NCBI RefSeq assembly: GCF_029626025.1
Contig: NZ_JARUBF010000001.1
Location: 744,001-808,000, forward strand
Direction of reading: 5' to 3'
DNA: 64,000 nucleotides
Source: Solwaraspora sp. WMMD406
Lineage (GTDB): Bacteria > Actinomycetota > Actinomycetes > Mycobacteriales > Micromonosporaceae
Shown here: piece after piece, positions 57,255 through 64,000 of the stretch
Position numbering within the stretch: the first letter of the stretch is position 1
How the letters are laid out: every line of letters starts with the position of its first letter
Notes under the pieces: model-generated
What the model saw: only the letters and a program-made list of their open reading frames with translations
Databases searched by the model: none
What the model was told of the DNA's origin: nothing
Translations under genes and position numbers: made by a program

Positions 57255-58044
57255 GGGGTACCCCTTCCAGCGCCGGCCACCGCAGCCGCGCCTGCCGGCG
57301 CTCGATCAGCGACCGCACCGGCACCTCCAACGCGCCGGCGGCCCGCAACAGCGGCCGACCGAGCCGGACGGTCCCGCCGTGGCTGAGCACCTCGGCGGTA
57401 CGGGGATCCGAGGGCAGCCGGGCGATCACCGGCAACTGCAGGGCCTTGCTGATCTCGGAGCGGCTGTGCCCGTCGCCGACCAGCAGCAGCCGCAGCGATC
57501 CCGGCGGCACCCGGTGTTCGGCGAAGTCTCGCTCGATCGCCTGGACGGCGGCTCGGGCGCTGGACAGGTCCGGCAGGTGGGCGGCGGCCACGATCAGCAC
57601 GATCGTGGCCGCCCGCAGGATCGGCCACGGCGGGTTGGCGACGTAGAGCCGACCACAGTCGACGATCACATCGTACGGTGGCCGGCCGCCGTCGAGCCCG
57701 ACGAAGAAGTCGGCGAACCGCTGCCACAGCGGGGTGACGCTGCCGATCTGGGCGGGGTCGACGACGCCGGGCAGCAGCAGCCGTTCCCGGCGCGGCGCGT
57801 CCAGGTCGACCAGTTGGGTCCAGAACGCCTCTTCCAGGTTGCCGTCGCGTAGCTCGCTGACCGCGAGTTCCCCGATTCCGCGTGGGCCTTCCAACGCGCC
57901 GCCCAGGTAGCCGGCCATCAGCGTGCCGCCGGCCGGGTCGCACTCGGCCAACACCACCCGGTGATGCCAGGCCAGGGTGCAGGCCAGCGCGCTGGTGGTG
58001 ACGCCGGGCGAGCCCTTGGCGGAGACGAGGGCGACGATGGCCAT
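57244..58044 (-). CDS. CpaE/MinD-like protein with altered P-loop
   Basis: 266 residues from the ATG at 58044. A ParA/MinD-like fold: MAIVALVSAKGSPGVTTSAL where the deviant Walker A would be KGGxGKTT, then VVLAECDPAGGTLM and YDVIVDCGRLYV. The lysine before TT is replaced by valine, so ATP hydrolysis is doubtful. Similar KGSPGVTT proteins accompany actinobacterial Tad loci in my recollection. It may localise the pilus machine. Confidence 0.82.
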   Translation of the reverse strand: MAIVALVSAKGSPGVTTSALACTLAWHHRVVLAECDPAGGTLMAGYLGGALEGPRGIGELAVSELRDGNLEEAFWTQLVDLDAPRRERLLLPGVVDPAQIGSVTPLWQRFADFFVGLDGGRPPYDVIVDCGRLYVANPPWPILRAATIVLIVAAAHLPDLSSARAAVQAIERDFAEHRVPPGSLRLLLVGDGHSRSEISKALQLPVIARLPSDPRTAEVLSHGGTVRLGRPLLRAAGALEVPVRSLIERRQARLRWPALEGVPHAV

Positions 58045-58046
58045 GG

Positions 58047-58700
58047 TCAGGCCGCCGTGGTCAGCACTACCGCGATCCGGTTCTCCGCGGCGAGCACGAC
58101 GACCGCCGGCACGTCCCGGACGGCCAGCGCGAGATAGACGATGACGTTGCCGCGTTCGACGGCGGCGACGTCGATCACGGTCGCCTCGAAACGGGTGACC
58201 GCGCTGTCGCGGCTCTCGCGGGCGGGGGTACCGACCAGCAGCAGCGTGTCGCCGGGGTGCAGTTGCCGGGCCGGCACCTGGTCCGGCTGGAGGCCGAGGG
58301 CGATCTGCTGCTGGTCCGGCCCGATCATCGGTTCGTTGGTGAGCTGGGCCGGGGTGAGCAGGCTGCCCGGCACCAGGGCCACCGCCGCGCGCAGGCCGAT
58401 CACCTGGTCGAGTTGGCTGGCCGGCACCGGTGAGATGCCCTGCCCGCCGGCGACCTGCACGGTGGTCAGGTCGTCGGCGGAGAGCACGGTGCCGACCGGG
58501 ACGTCCCGGGCGACCGCCAGGTAGGAGCCGGTGGCCCGGACCGAGGTGATCGCGAACGCCGAGCCGAGCCCGCCGAGTGCGATCAGCAGTACCGCGAGGC
58601 CGAGCAGGCCGGGTCGCATCCGCCGCTGCCGGACGATCTTCGGCGGGGTGACCGGGGCGTCGACGCCGCCCGGGCTGGTCCGCGTGGTCGCGACGGTCAT
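58047..58700 (-). CDS. SAF-domain (CpaB/RcpC-like) pilus protein
   Basis: 217 residues. One membrane helix (LLGLAVLLIALGGLGSAFAI), then a SAF domain (YLAVARDVPVGTVLSADDL) and the CpaB-like LHPGDTLLLVG. CpaB proteins sit in the envelope and may bind glycan or stabilise the secretin or pilus base. It is coupled to the upstream secreted-protein gene by a 4-bp overlap. Confidence 0.8.
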   Translation of the reverse strand: MTVATTRTSPGGVDAPVTPPKIVRQRRMRPGLLGLAVLLIALGGLGSAFAITSVRATGSYLAVARDVPVGTVLSADDLTTVQVAGGQGISPVPASQLDQVIGLRAAVALVPGSLLTPAQLTNEPMIGPDQQQIALGLQPDQVPARQLHPGDTLLLVGTPARESRDSAVTRFEATVIDVAAVERGNVIVYLALAVRDVPAVVVLAAENRIAVVLTTAA

Positions 58701-59644
58701 TCCCGTACCACCTGCAGTTCCTCGATCTCGACCGTGGCGGTGCTGGTGAGCGTCTGGGTGTCGAAGACCTCCTGGAACTCGCCGTTGAGTTCCCAGTGGA
58801 CTTCCCAGTAGGTGGTGGCGGTGATCTCGTACGTGCCGGGTGCGTCGTACCCCGGGCGGTATCCGCAGTCCGGCAGCGAGGCGCCGTGCACGGTCCGGTC
58901 GTACGGGGTGAAGGCGTCGCCCCGTTCACAGGTCACGGTGTCGCCGTTGCCCATGTCGAACCTGACCTCGGTCACCTTTCCGACCACCCGGACGGTGAGC
59001 CCTCGGTCGGACTCGCTCTCGTCCTGCGGACCCCAGGCGGTCTCGCTGCGCTGCGACCAGAGCCAGATCGGCAGCCCGACCAGCCCGGTGGTGCCGGGGC
59101 TGGGCGCGGTACGGATGACCGGCTTGGTGAAGTTGATCCGGGCGTACGCGCGGCGGCGCAACTCGTCCGGGTCCGGCGGATCGTCGAAGCCGGGCGGCGG
59201 ATCGTCTCGCCAGACCGTTATCGAGGAGGCCTGGCCGGCGTTGCAGGTGGCGGTGTAGGCGGTCCGTCCCTCGGATTCGGGTGTCGCCGGCGGCTGCGGC
59301 TCGGCCACCCGGTAGTAGCAGCCGTCGTCGCGGTTGAACCAGCCGAGGATCTCGTCGTAGCAGGGCACCAGTTCGCCGTTGTGGTAGCAGGACGAGGCTC
59401 CACCGTTGCCGCCACCGTTGCCGGGCCCGCCGCCGCCGTCGTTGCCGGGACCTCCGGGGTTGCCCGGATCCTCGACCCAGGCGTCGCAGCCGGGCTGGCT
59501 GGGGGTGCAGTCGCCGCCGCTGGACTGGGCGGCGGCCGGTCCGCCGGTGGCCAATCCGACGACGGTCAGGGCGGTGGCGGCCAGCGTGGCGGCGGCGACC
59601 AGGCCGGCGAACCGGCGGCCGGCGGCACCGACCCGGGTCAGCAT
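58697..59644 (-). CDS. Secreted Gly-rich protein of the pilus locus
   Basis: 315 residues. A signal peptide (FAGLVAAATLAATALTVVGL...AAAQ), a Gly/Asn/Pro-rich spacer (NDGGGGPGNGGGNGG), a cysteine-containing segment (CYHNGELVPCYDEI, CYYRV), then a beta-sandwich-like C-terminal part (VTEVRFDMGNGDTVTC; GTYEITATTYWEVHW) resembling PKD-type modules. No function is known; an envelope or adhesin role in the pilus system is likely from its operon position. Confidence 0.7.
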   Translation of the reverse strand: MLTRVGAAGRRFAGLVAAATLAATALTVVGLATGGPAAAQSSGGDCTPSQPGCDAWVEDPGNPGGPGNDGGGGPGNGGGNGGASSCYHNGELVPCYDEILGWFNRDDGCYYRVAEPQPPATPESEGRTAYTATCNAGQASSITVWRDDPPPGFDDPPDPDELRRRAYARINFTKPVIRTAPSPGTTGLVGLPIWLWSQRSETAWGPQDESESDRGLTVRVVGKVTEVRFDMGNGDTVTCERGDAFTPYDRTVHGASLPDCGYRPGYDAPGTYEITATTYWEVHWELNGEFQEVFDTQTLTSTATVEIEELQVVRE

Positions 59645-60198
59645 GGCTGGTCCGGGTGGGAGCTGCCAGCGCTGATCAACCAGCGACCGTCGTCGTAGCG
59701 GGTGGCGGTCGCGGTAGCCAGGTAGCGGCCGACCTCGGTGCCCGGCACGACCTTGTCTCGGTCGTCGACATACACGAGCTGGTAATTCGTGGCGTCGAGG
59801 CAGTCCTGGATCACCACCGTCGCCGGCACCGAATCCAGATTGACCTCGGTCACCGTGGGATCGGAGATTAGCGAGCCGGTACGCATGGCGCCGTGCTCCT
59901 TCGTGTCTCGAATGGCCAGCCGGACCCGTGTCAAGAGCGGATCAGCCAGATACTTCTTCAAATCGGGGTGCTGCGGGTCGGCCTCGTGTTCGGCTTCTTC
60001 GGCGGCGGCGAGATACCCGGCGTACGCGGCGAGCGCCGCCTCGGCCGCCTCGGCTCGGGCCGGGTCGTCGGTCGCGGCGCCGACCCGCGCGGGGGGCAGG
60101 GCGGCGGACTGCTCGCTGGCGCACGCGCTGAGCGCTACGGCCGCGATCGCCGACACGACGAGCGTTGCCGCAGTCCAGCGCGGGTGCGATGCGCCCAT
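59638..60198 (-). CDS. Putative lipoprotein, first gene of the pilus operon
   Basis: 186 residues from the ATG at 60198, with SD GAGGAGG directly upstream. A lipobox-like VALSACASEQ follows a hydrophobic signal. The mature part has a helical segment (ARAEAAEAALAAYAGYLAAA) and a cystatin/NTF2-like beta region (VTEVNLDSVPATVVIQDCLD). Coupled to the next gene by overlap. Function unknown. Confidence 0.72.
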   Translation of the reverse strand: MGASHPRWTAATLVVSAIAAVALSACASEQSAALPPARVGAATDDPARAEAAEAALAAYAGYLAAAEEAEHEADPQHPDLKKYLADPLLTRVRLAIRDTKEHGAMRTGSLISDPTVTEVNLDSVPATVVIQDCLDATNYQLVYVDDRDKVVPGTEVGRYLATATATRYDDGRWLISAGSSHPDQPC

Positions 60199-60633
60199 GG
60201 TCCGTCCTCCTCGGTGCCGCGCCGATCTGTCGGCGCCGTACGGAGACAGGTCTATTGCCAACGTCGATGCGTTGGAGTGGTGCCGACCTGTCGACTGGAA
60301 TGTCCCAGGGTTGCCTCCGGCTGGTGCGACCAGGTGCCGACCGACGCAATTCCGCCGGTCAACCCGATGTTTCCCGGCAGTAGTGCATCACTCAAGGGGG
60401 GAGCATAGGCTGACGGTCGCGACAGCAACAGGGGCAATTCAGAACAACACTCAGCGTTACGATCTTCGGGTCCGGTGTCGTCGTGAGGTGATTCGATGTC
60501 CGTCCATTGCGGTCGACTCGCCGTGGGCGGGGGCCGCCATCGGGCGCGACAACGATTGGTGATCAAAAACAGTCTGCGACTCTAGTGAATTGCCAGCAAC
60601 GGACATGTTGTGTCCCATTTGGAAGCAGGTCTG
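60199..60633. promoter_or_regulatory. Divergent non-coding region between the pilus operon and the prepilin peptidase
   Basis: A 435-bp gap with no convincing gene. The part near 60540-60600 is locally AT-richer (GATCAAAAACAG, CTCTAGTGAATTG) and is the likely location of one or both promoters, but I see no clear paired hexamers or long palindrome. Confidence 0.5.
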
Positions 60634-61479
60634 ATGCTCACCCGCCATCGATCCGCCCCCGCGTCGACGCGCCAGCGGGAATCCTCCGCGACGGCTGTCC
60701 CGGGGGTGCCGTCCCCCGAGTCCAGCGATCATGAAGTTACTCAAAGTCATCAACCGTGGTGGGCTCGGGCGCTCGGCGTACTCATGATCACGCCCGGGTC
60801 GCGCTGGGCCGTGGCCACCCACGCGGTCGCCCCCGGCGAACCGTGGCGGCGGGACTGTCCACGGTGCCGGACCAAGATCGGCGGTCCCGGCCTGTCGCGG
60901 GCGTTGTCGCCAATGGCCCGGTGCGGCGGCTGCGGCGACCGGATCGGAGCGCCACCGCTGCTCGTCGAGGCTGCCGTGCTTCTGGCGCTGGCCGCCGTGC
61001 TACTCGCCGGCCACCCGCCACTGGTGAGCATAACCCTGCTGTGGTGGTCGGTCTGGATGGTGCCATTGGTCTTCGTCGACGTCGCGGTGCACCGGTTACC
61101 TGACCGGCTCACCTATCCGGCGGCGGCCGGGACCTGGCTGCTACTCGGCCTGGCCGCGGCGGTGTCCGGCCAGCCCGGTACCTGGCTGCGGGCGCTGGCC
61201 GCCGGCATCGCGATGGCCCTGCTGTTCGCGACCACCACGCTGCTGTTCGGCGCCCGGGGGTTCGGGCTCGGCGACGCCAAACTGGCGCTGAGTATCGGCG
61301 CGGTGCTCGGCTGGTTCGGCTGGCCGGTGGTCGTCTTCGGGCTGTTGGTGGCTTTCGTCACCTCTGGTTGTTGGGCGCTGCTACTGCTGGCCGTACGGCG
61401 GATCCGGTGGTCGCATCATCTGCCGTTCGGACCGTTCCTGATCCTCGGCGCGGTCGTCGGGGTCGCCACCGCCGGCTGA
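60634..61479 (+). CDS. Prepilin peptidase (A24 aspartic protease)
   Basis: 281 residues from an ATG at 60634 (other starts possible). CPRC...CGGC knuckles near residues 75-105 resemble the zinc site of full-length PilD-type peptidases. The two catalytic aspartates are in FVDVAVHRLPDRLTYP and the GxGD motif FGLGDAKLALSIG; six or more helices. It cleaves prepilins on the cytoplasmic face and is needed to process the TadE/Flp-like proteins of the divergent operon. The N-terminal 45 residues are poorly conserved in character. Confidence 0.85.
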   Translation: MLTRHRSAPASTRQRESSATAVPGVPSPESSDHEVTQSHQPWWARALGVLMITPGSRWAVATHAVAPGEPWRRDCPRCRTKIGGPGLSRALSPMARCGGCGDRIGAPPLLVEAAVLLALAAVLLAGHPPLVSITLLWWSVWMVPLVFVDVAVHRLPDRLTYPAAAGTWLLLGLAAAVSGQPGTWLRALAAGIAMALLFATTTLLFGARGFGLGDAKLALSIGAVLGWFGWPVVVFGLLVAFVTSGCWALLLLAVRRIRWSHHLPFGPFLILGAVVGVATAG

Positions 61480-61517
61480 TCACCGACACCGGCCGATCAC
61501 GGATACACGGCCACGCC

Positions 61518-61573
61518 GAGTTGAGGGCTCACGAACCCTAAAGCCTTCCGTAACGTGCGTGAGCCCTCAACTC
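61518..61573. terminator. Long inverted repeat between convergent genes
   Basis: GAGTTGAGGGCTCACG (61518-61533) and its exact complement (61558-61573), a 16-bp stem with a 24-nt loop. It lies between the prepilin peptidase and the convergent DUF397 gene, so it could terminate both. The large loop makes a protein-binding or mobile-element origin also possible. Confidence 0.55.
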
Positions 61574-61658
61574 GACAACCCGACAGCGAAGGGCCGACCT
61601 TGGCGAAGCAGGACTGGCGCGCTCGCACTGTCCTGCCAGGGCGGGAGGCGTCGGACTG

Positions 61659-61856
61659 TCAGTGGTGGTGCTTCGCCAGGCCGACGAACGAGCGCCACGC
61701 GGGCGGGGCAAAGGTCAGGGTGCCGCCGTCGCGGTTCTTGGTGTCCCGGACCAGGACGCGGCCTGGCAGGTTGTCGGCTACCTCGACGCAGTTGTTCTGT
61801 CCGTTGCTCCGGCTCGACGTGAACCAACGAGCCGCTGAAACGTCGCCAGTGATCAT
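61659..61856 (-). CDS. DUF397 protein, third copy
   Basis: 65 residues; SD AAGGAG precedes the ATG at 61856. Core NCVEVADNLPGRVLVRDTKN is shared with the copies at 29628 and 31448; the N-terminus differs (TGDVSAARWFTSSRSNGQ). Its start overlaps the stop of a decayed XRE/DUF5753 fragment (ATGA), as in the intact operon. Confidence 0.9.
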   Translation of the reverse strand: MITGDVSAARWFTSSRSNGQNNCVEVADNLPGRVLVRDTKNRDGGTLTFAPPAWRSFVGLAKHHH

Positions 61857-62020
61857 GTGCCCATCTCCTTCATCGCGTCCCTGATTGCCTGCCTCGACGC
61901 CTGTTCGTCGAGCGGGCGTCCCAGATGTTGCTGAATGCTTGCTCGTACCGGTCGATTTCATGGGGCTTGTCCAGGAACAGCCGCCCAGCGGAGCTGGCGG
62001 GGCGGATCGGACCCTGACGT
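61853..62020 (-). pseudogene. 3' remnant of an XRE/DUF5753 gene
   Basis: On the minus strand one frame reads LFLDKPHEIDRYEQAFSNIW and the following part continues in another frame as DEQASRQAIRDAMKEMGT-stop, the usual end of one DUF5753 subgroup. So a frameshift lies near 61910-61920, and everything upstream, including the DNA-binding domain, is missing. The NTF2-like gene begins just beyond. Confidence 0.75.
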
Positions 62021-62035
62021 GACGCGGGCCACGAG

Positions 62036-62524
62036 TCAGGCCACCCCGCGTTTGGCTGACGGGCGTACCAGGTCGACGATGCCCCGCCAGACGTGGCCGA
62101 CCGTGGCGGCGGTCCGGATCGTCACCAGCGGGTTCCAGAAGTCCCGGAAGTGGACGATCTTGCCGTCCCGGAAGCGGACCACCGAGATGTAGGTCTGGTG
62201 GAACGGTCGTTTGGTGACCACGCCCCGGCCGTCGCCGACGAACTCGGCGATCACCAGTTCGGGATCGGTCGTCTCGTGGAAGGTGAGTCCGGAGAAGCGG
62301 ACGGACAACTGCTTCGGAAAGTCCTTCATGTGCTCGTACAGTTCGTGGTGTCCGACGAACCGGGACGGCACACCCGGCAGCGGATAGGGGAACTCCAGCA
62401 CCCCTTCCGGGTCGAACAGCTCCACCCACTCCCGGATCCGTCCCGCCGTGATGTGGTCGAGGTTGCGGGCGAACACCTCCTGCGCCTGCGCCCTGGTTTG
62501 CTGCTCTACGTCCACGATGGCCAC
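62036..62524 (-). CDS. NTF2-like/SnoaL-family protein
   Basis: About 162 residues from a GTG at 62524 (a second GTG at 62515 is equally good). Cone-shaped alpha+beta fold signs: FARNLDHITAGRIREWVELF, PEGVLEFPYPLPG, ISVVRFRDGKIVHFRDFWNP. SnoaL-like proteins include polyketide cyclases, epoxide hydrolases and isomerases. Next to an SDR and an acyltransferase it may belong to a biosynthetic cluster to the right. Confidence 0.82.
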   Translation of the reverse strand: MAIVDVEQQTRAQAQEVFARNLDHITAGRIREWVELFDPEGVLEFPYPLPGVPSRFVGHHELYEHMKDFPKQLSVRFSGLTFHETTDPELVIAEFVGDGRGVVTKRPFHQTYISVVRFRDGKIVHFRDFWNPLVTIRTAATVGHVWRGIVDLVRPSAKRGVA

Positions 62525-62604
62525 CTTTCGAGGTCGGTCGTCATGAGTCGGGGTTCGGGTTCGGGGCCGGTCACCGGTCATTGCCGGGGACCGGGCGGCG
62601 GGAG

Positions 62605-63495
62605 TCAGCCCTCGCGCGGTCGGGTCTGCGCGGCGAGGTTGCGGTCGATCAGGGTGTCCGGCAAGAGCCGGGCGGCCAGGCTGGCGAACCGGACGTCCGG
62701 ACCGACCGGATACCGGGTCTTCGGCCGGGTCGCGGTGAGGGCACGGGCGACCGTCCGGGCGTACCGCTCGGGTGTGGTCCTGCTGCGCCGCACCTGGCGG
62801 GCGTTGCCGCGTAGGAACGCCTGGAACGGACGCCTGTACAGCGCTGCGGTCGACTCCGGCGCGCCGTCGATGACGTCCGCGCCGGCCTGGTCGAGCTTCT
62901 CCCAGATCGGGGTACGGATCGCGCCCGGCTGCACCACCGACACCGTGACGCCGAACGGCCGCAGCTCGCGCCGCAGGCTGTCGCTGATCGCCTCCTTCGC
63001 GAACTGCGCCGCCGCGTACGCGCCGAGGTACGGCAGCGCGACCCGGCCCAGTCCCGAAGTGACGTTCACGATCCGGCCCCGGCCGGCCCGCAGCAGCGGC
63101 AGGAACCCCTGGATCGTCGCGACCTGCCCGATCACGTTCGTCTCCAACTGTCGCCGGAGCGCGTCAGCGGGCAGGCACTCCAACGGGCCGGGTTGGGCGA
63201 CACCGGCGTTGTTGACCAGGCCCCAGAGCCCGGTCGCGCCGAGCCGCCCGGTCACCTCGTCGACCGCCTGCCGGATCTGCTTTGCCCGGGTCACGTCGAT
63301 GAGCAGCGGAAACAGCCGGCCGTGCGTCGACTCCGCGCGCAGCTTCTCGCCGTCGGCCGCAGACCGTACCCCGGCGAAGACCTGGAAGCCGATCTGTTCC
63401 AGGTGCAGCGCCGCCGCCCGGCCCAGGCCGGTCGACGCGCCGGTGATCACCACGGTACGGCCGGCTGGCGTGATCCGCCGTGTCTGCTGGGTCAT
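62605..63495 (-). CDS. Short-chain dehydrogenase/reductase with Y-x3-Q active site
   Basis: 296 residues. NAD(P) motif VVITGASTGLGRAAALHL, NNAGVAQPGPLE, catalytic serine in IVNVTSGLGRVALPYLG. The tyrosine motif reads AYAAAQFAKEAIS, so the usual lysine four residues after Tyr is Gln. Either catalysis is weakened or a nearby lysine (three residues on) compensates. The ATG at 63495 overlaps the stop of the upstream gene (ATGA). Confidence 0.88.
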   Translation of the reverse strand: MTQQTRRITPAGRTVVITGASTGLGRAAALHLEQIGFQVFAGVRSAADGEKLRAESTHGRLFPLLIDVTRAKQIRQAVDEVTGRLGATGLWGLVNNAGVAQPGPLECLPADALRRQLETNVIGQVATIQGFLPLLRAGRGRIVNVTSGLGRVALPYLGAYAAAQFAKEAISDSLRRELRPFGVTVSVVQPGAIRTPIWEKLDQAGADVIDGAPESTAALYRRPFQAFLRGNARQVRRSRTTPERYARTVARALTATRPKTRYPVGPDVRFASLAARLLPDTLIDRNLAAQTRPREG

Positions 63496-64000
63496 CGTGG
63501 ACTCCGCTCCGTCTGGCCGCCGACCACGTTGGTGTGGCCGTCGATCGCGGCGGACACCGCGTCGACGCTCGCCGCCACCAGCGCGGTCGCCCGGTCCGCC
63601 GACAACGCGTCGGGTACGTAGGTGAAGTTCCAGGACAGCTGTCCGTGGCTGGTGTTCGCCGTGGACACGAAGTAGCCGACCACGGAAAGCCCGGCGACGA
63701 ACTGGGCGCCGGACAGTCGCCACGGCCCGACGCGGTCGGGGAAGTCGTGTCGGCCGATGTTGGACAGGCACAGGTTGACCGGTCCGGTCCGTTCCATCAT
63801 CTCGATGAACCGCCCGGCGGCGGCCACCGACTTCGGGCAGGAGAGCGTGACCAGGTCGACCATGGCGAAGTGGCTGCCCACCCGGCGTCGGGTCGCGAGG
63901 TCGTCGCTGATCGCGCGGGCGAGGTCCCAGAGTGACCGGTCCGGCCCGTACGCGACGAAGGTGGGCACGGTCGCGACGTAGGTGCCGACCGCCCGCTCGG
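63492..64000 (-). CDS. Condensation/PapA-type acyltransferase, C-terminal part (runs off the edge)
   Basis: Partial; only the last ~170 residues are in the window. GPVNLCLSNIGRHDFPDRVG and LSVVGYFVSTANTSHGQLSW followed by NFTYVPDALSADRATALVAA match the C-terminal half of condensation-domain and phthiocerol-mycocerosyl-transferase-like acyltransferases (the SNxG and the late FxY block). The HHxxxD motif would lie beyond the edge. Coupled to the SDR, suggesting a lipid or polyketide tailoring operon. Confidence 0.7.
   Translation of the reverse strand, partial: ERAVGTYVATVPTFVAYGPDRSLWDLARAISDDLATRRRVGSHFAMVDLVTLSCPKSVAAAGRFIEMMERTGPVNLCLSNIGRHDFPDRVGPWRLSGAQFVAGLSVVGYFVSTANTSHGQLSWNFTYVPDALSADRATALVAASVDAVSAAIDGHTNVVGGQTERSPR

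Overview
The window is chromosomal DNA of a high-GC actinobacterium. Evidence: strong GC bias at third codon positions, GTG starts, many 4-bp ATGA/GTGA gene overlaps, XRE-DUF397 gene pairs, LytR-CpsA-Psr (LCP) proteins, an actinobacterial-type Tad pilus locus, and a B12-domain MerR regulator beside carotenoid genes. The gene content fits the Micromonosporaceae best, but that is inference. No rRNA is present. There is no CRISPR array and no prophage. The only mobile element seen is a TnpB-only IS200/IS605-type unit.

Layout. 0-9.5 kb (all minus strand): a GHKL ATPase and a GAF-PAS histidine kinase, a rhodanese, two LCP cell-wall ligases, a nucleotide-sugar epimerase, a flavin reductase-like protein whose start codon sits in a near-consensus parS site, and an ABC-2 exporter. 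9.5-10.9 kb: TnpB element. 11-13.2 kb: acetate-type sodium symporter with its small membrane partner. 13.3-13.8 kb: tRNA-Phe, tRNA-Asp and tRNA-Glu. 13.9-21.8 kb: polysaccharide deacetylase, then a probably light-responsive carotenoid/photorepair cluster (LitR/CarH-like regulator, idi, crtI, crtE, divergent crtB and photolyase). No lycopene cyclase is present, so lycopene is the expected end product unless cyclase genes lie elsewhere. 21.9-28.7 kb: oxidoreductase, GH1 glycosidase, GIY-YIG protein, MarR/VOC pair, GNAT, and a run of small poorly known proteins. 28.8-32.3 kb: an XRE-DUF397 operon, a PQQ-type sugar dehydrogenase, and a near-identical partial duplicate of the XRE-DUF397 unit.

32.3-42.8 kb is the most interesting region: an apparently self-contained catabolic island. 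It has a GntR/FCD regulator, two different beta-decarboxylating (tartrate/malate/isopropylmalate-type) dehydrogenases, a DUF6282-like metallohydrolase, an RraA-type aldolase, an FAH-family hydrolase, a DMT permease and a complete ATPase/binding lipoprotein/two-permease importer. A 16-bp motif recurs over the -10 regions of three promoters in it (gntR itself, the hydrolase operon and the transporter operon), giving a testable regulon. The substrate is unknown; the enzymes together point to a small polycarboxylate or hydroxy/oxo acid.

42.8-50.4 kb: Rieske/DUF2231 protein, two-component system, and a P450 - FMN hydroxyacid oxidase - acyl-CoA ligase group. 50.4-61.5 kb: Tad/Flp pilus locus (LysM protein, pseudopilins, TadC, TadB, CpaF, CpaE-like, SAF/CpaB-like, two secreted proteins, and a divergent prepilin peptidase). 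61.6-64 kb: a third, decayed XRE-DUF397 unit, an NTF2-like protein, an SDR lacking the usual catalytic lysine, and the 3' part of a condensation/PapA-like acyltransferase gene running off the edge.

A recurring feature is the number of short tandem duplications (periods 7, 15, 18, 21, 24, 27 and 30 bp), many in frame inside genes.
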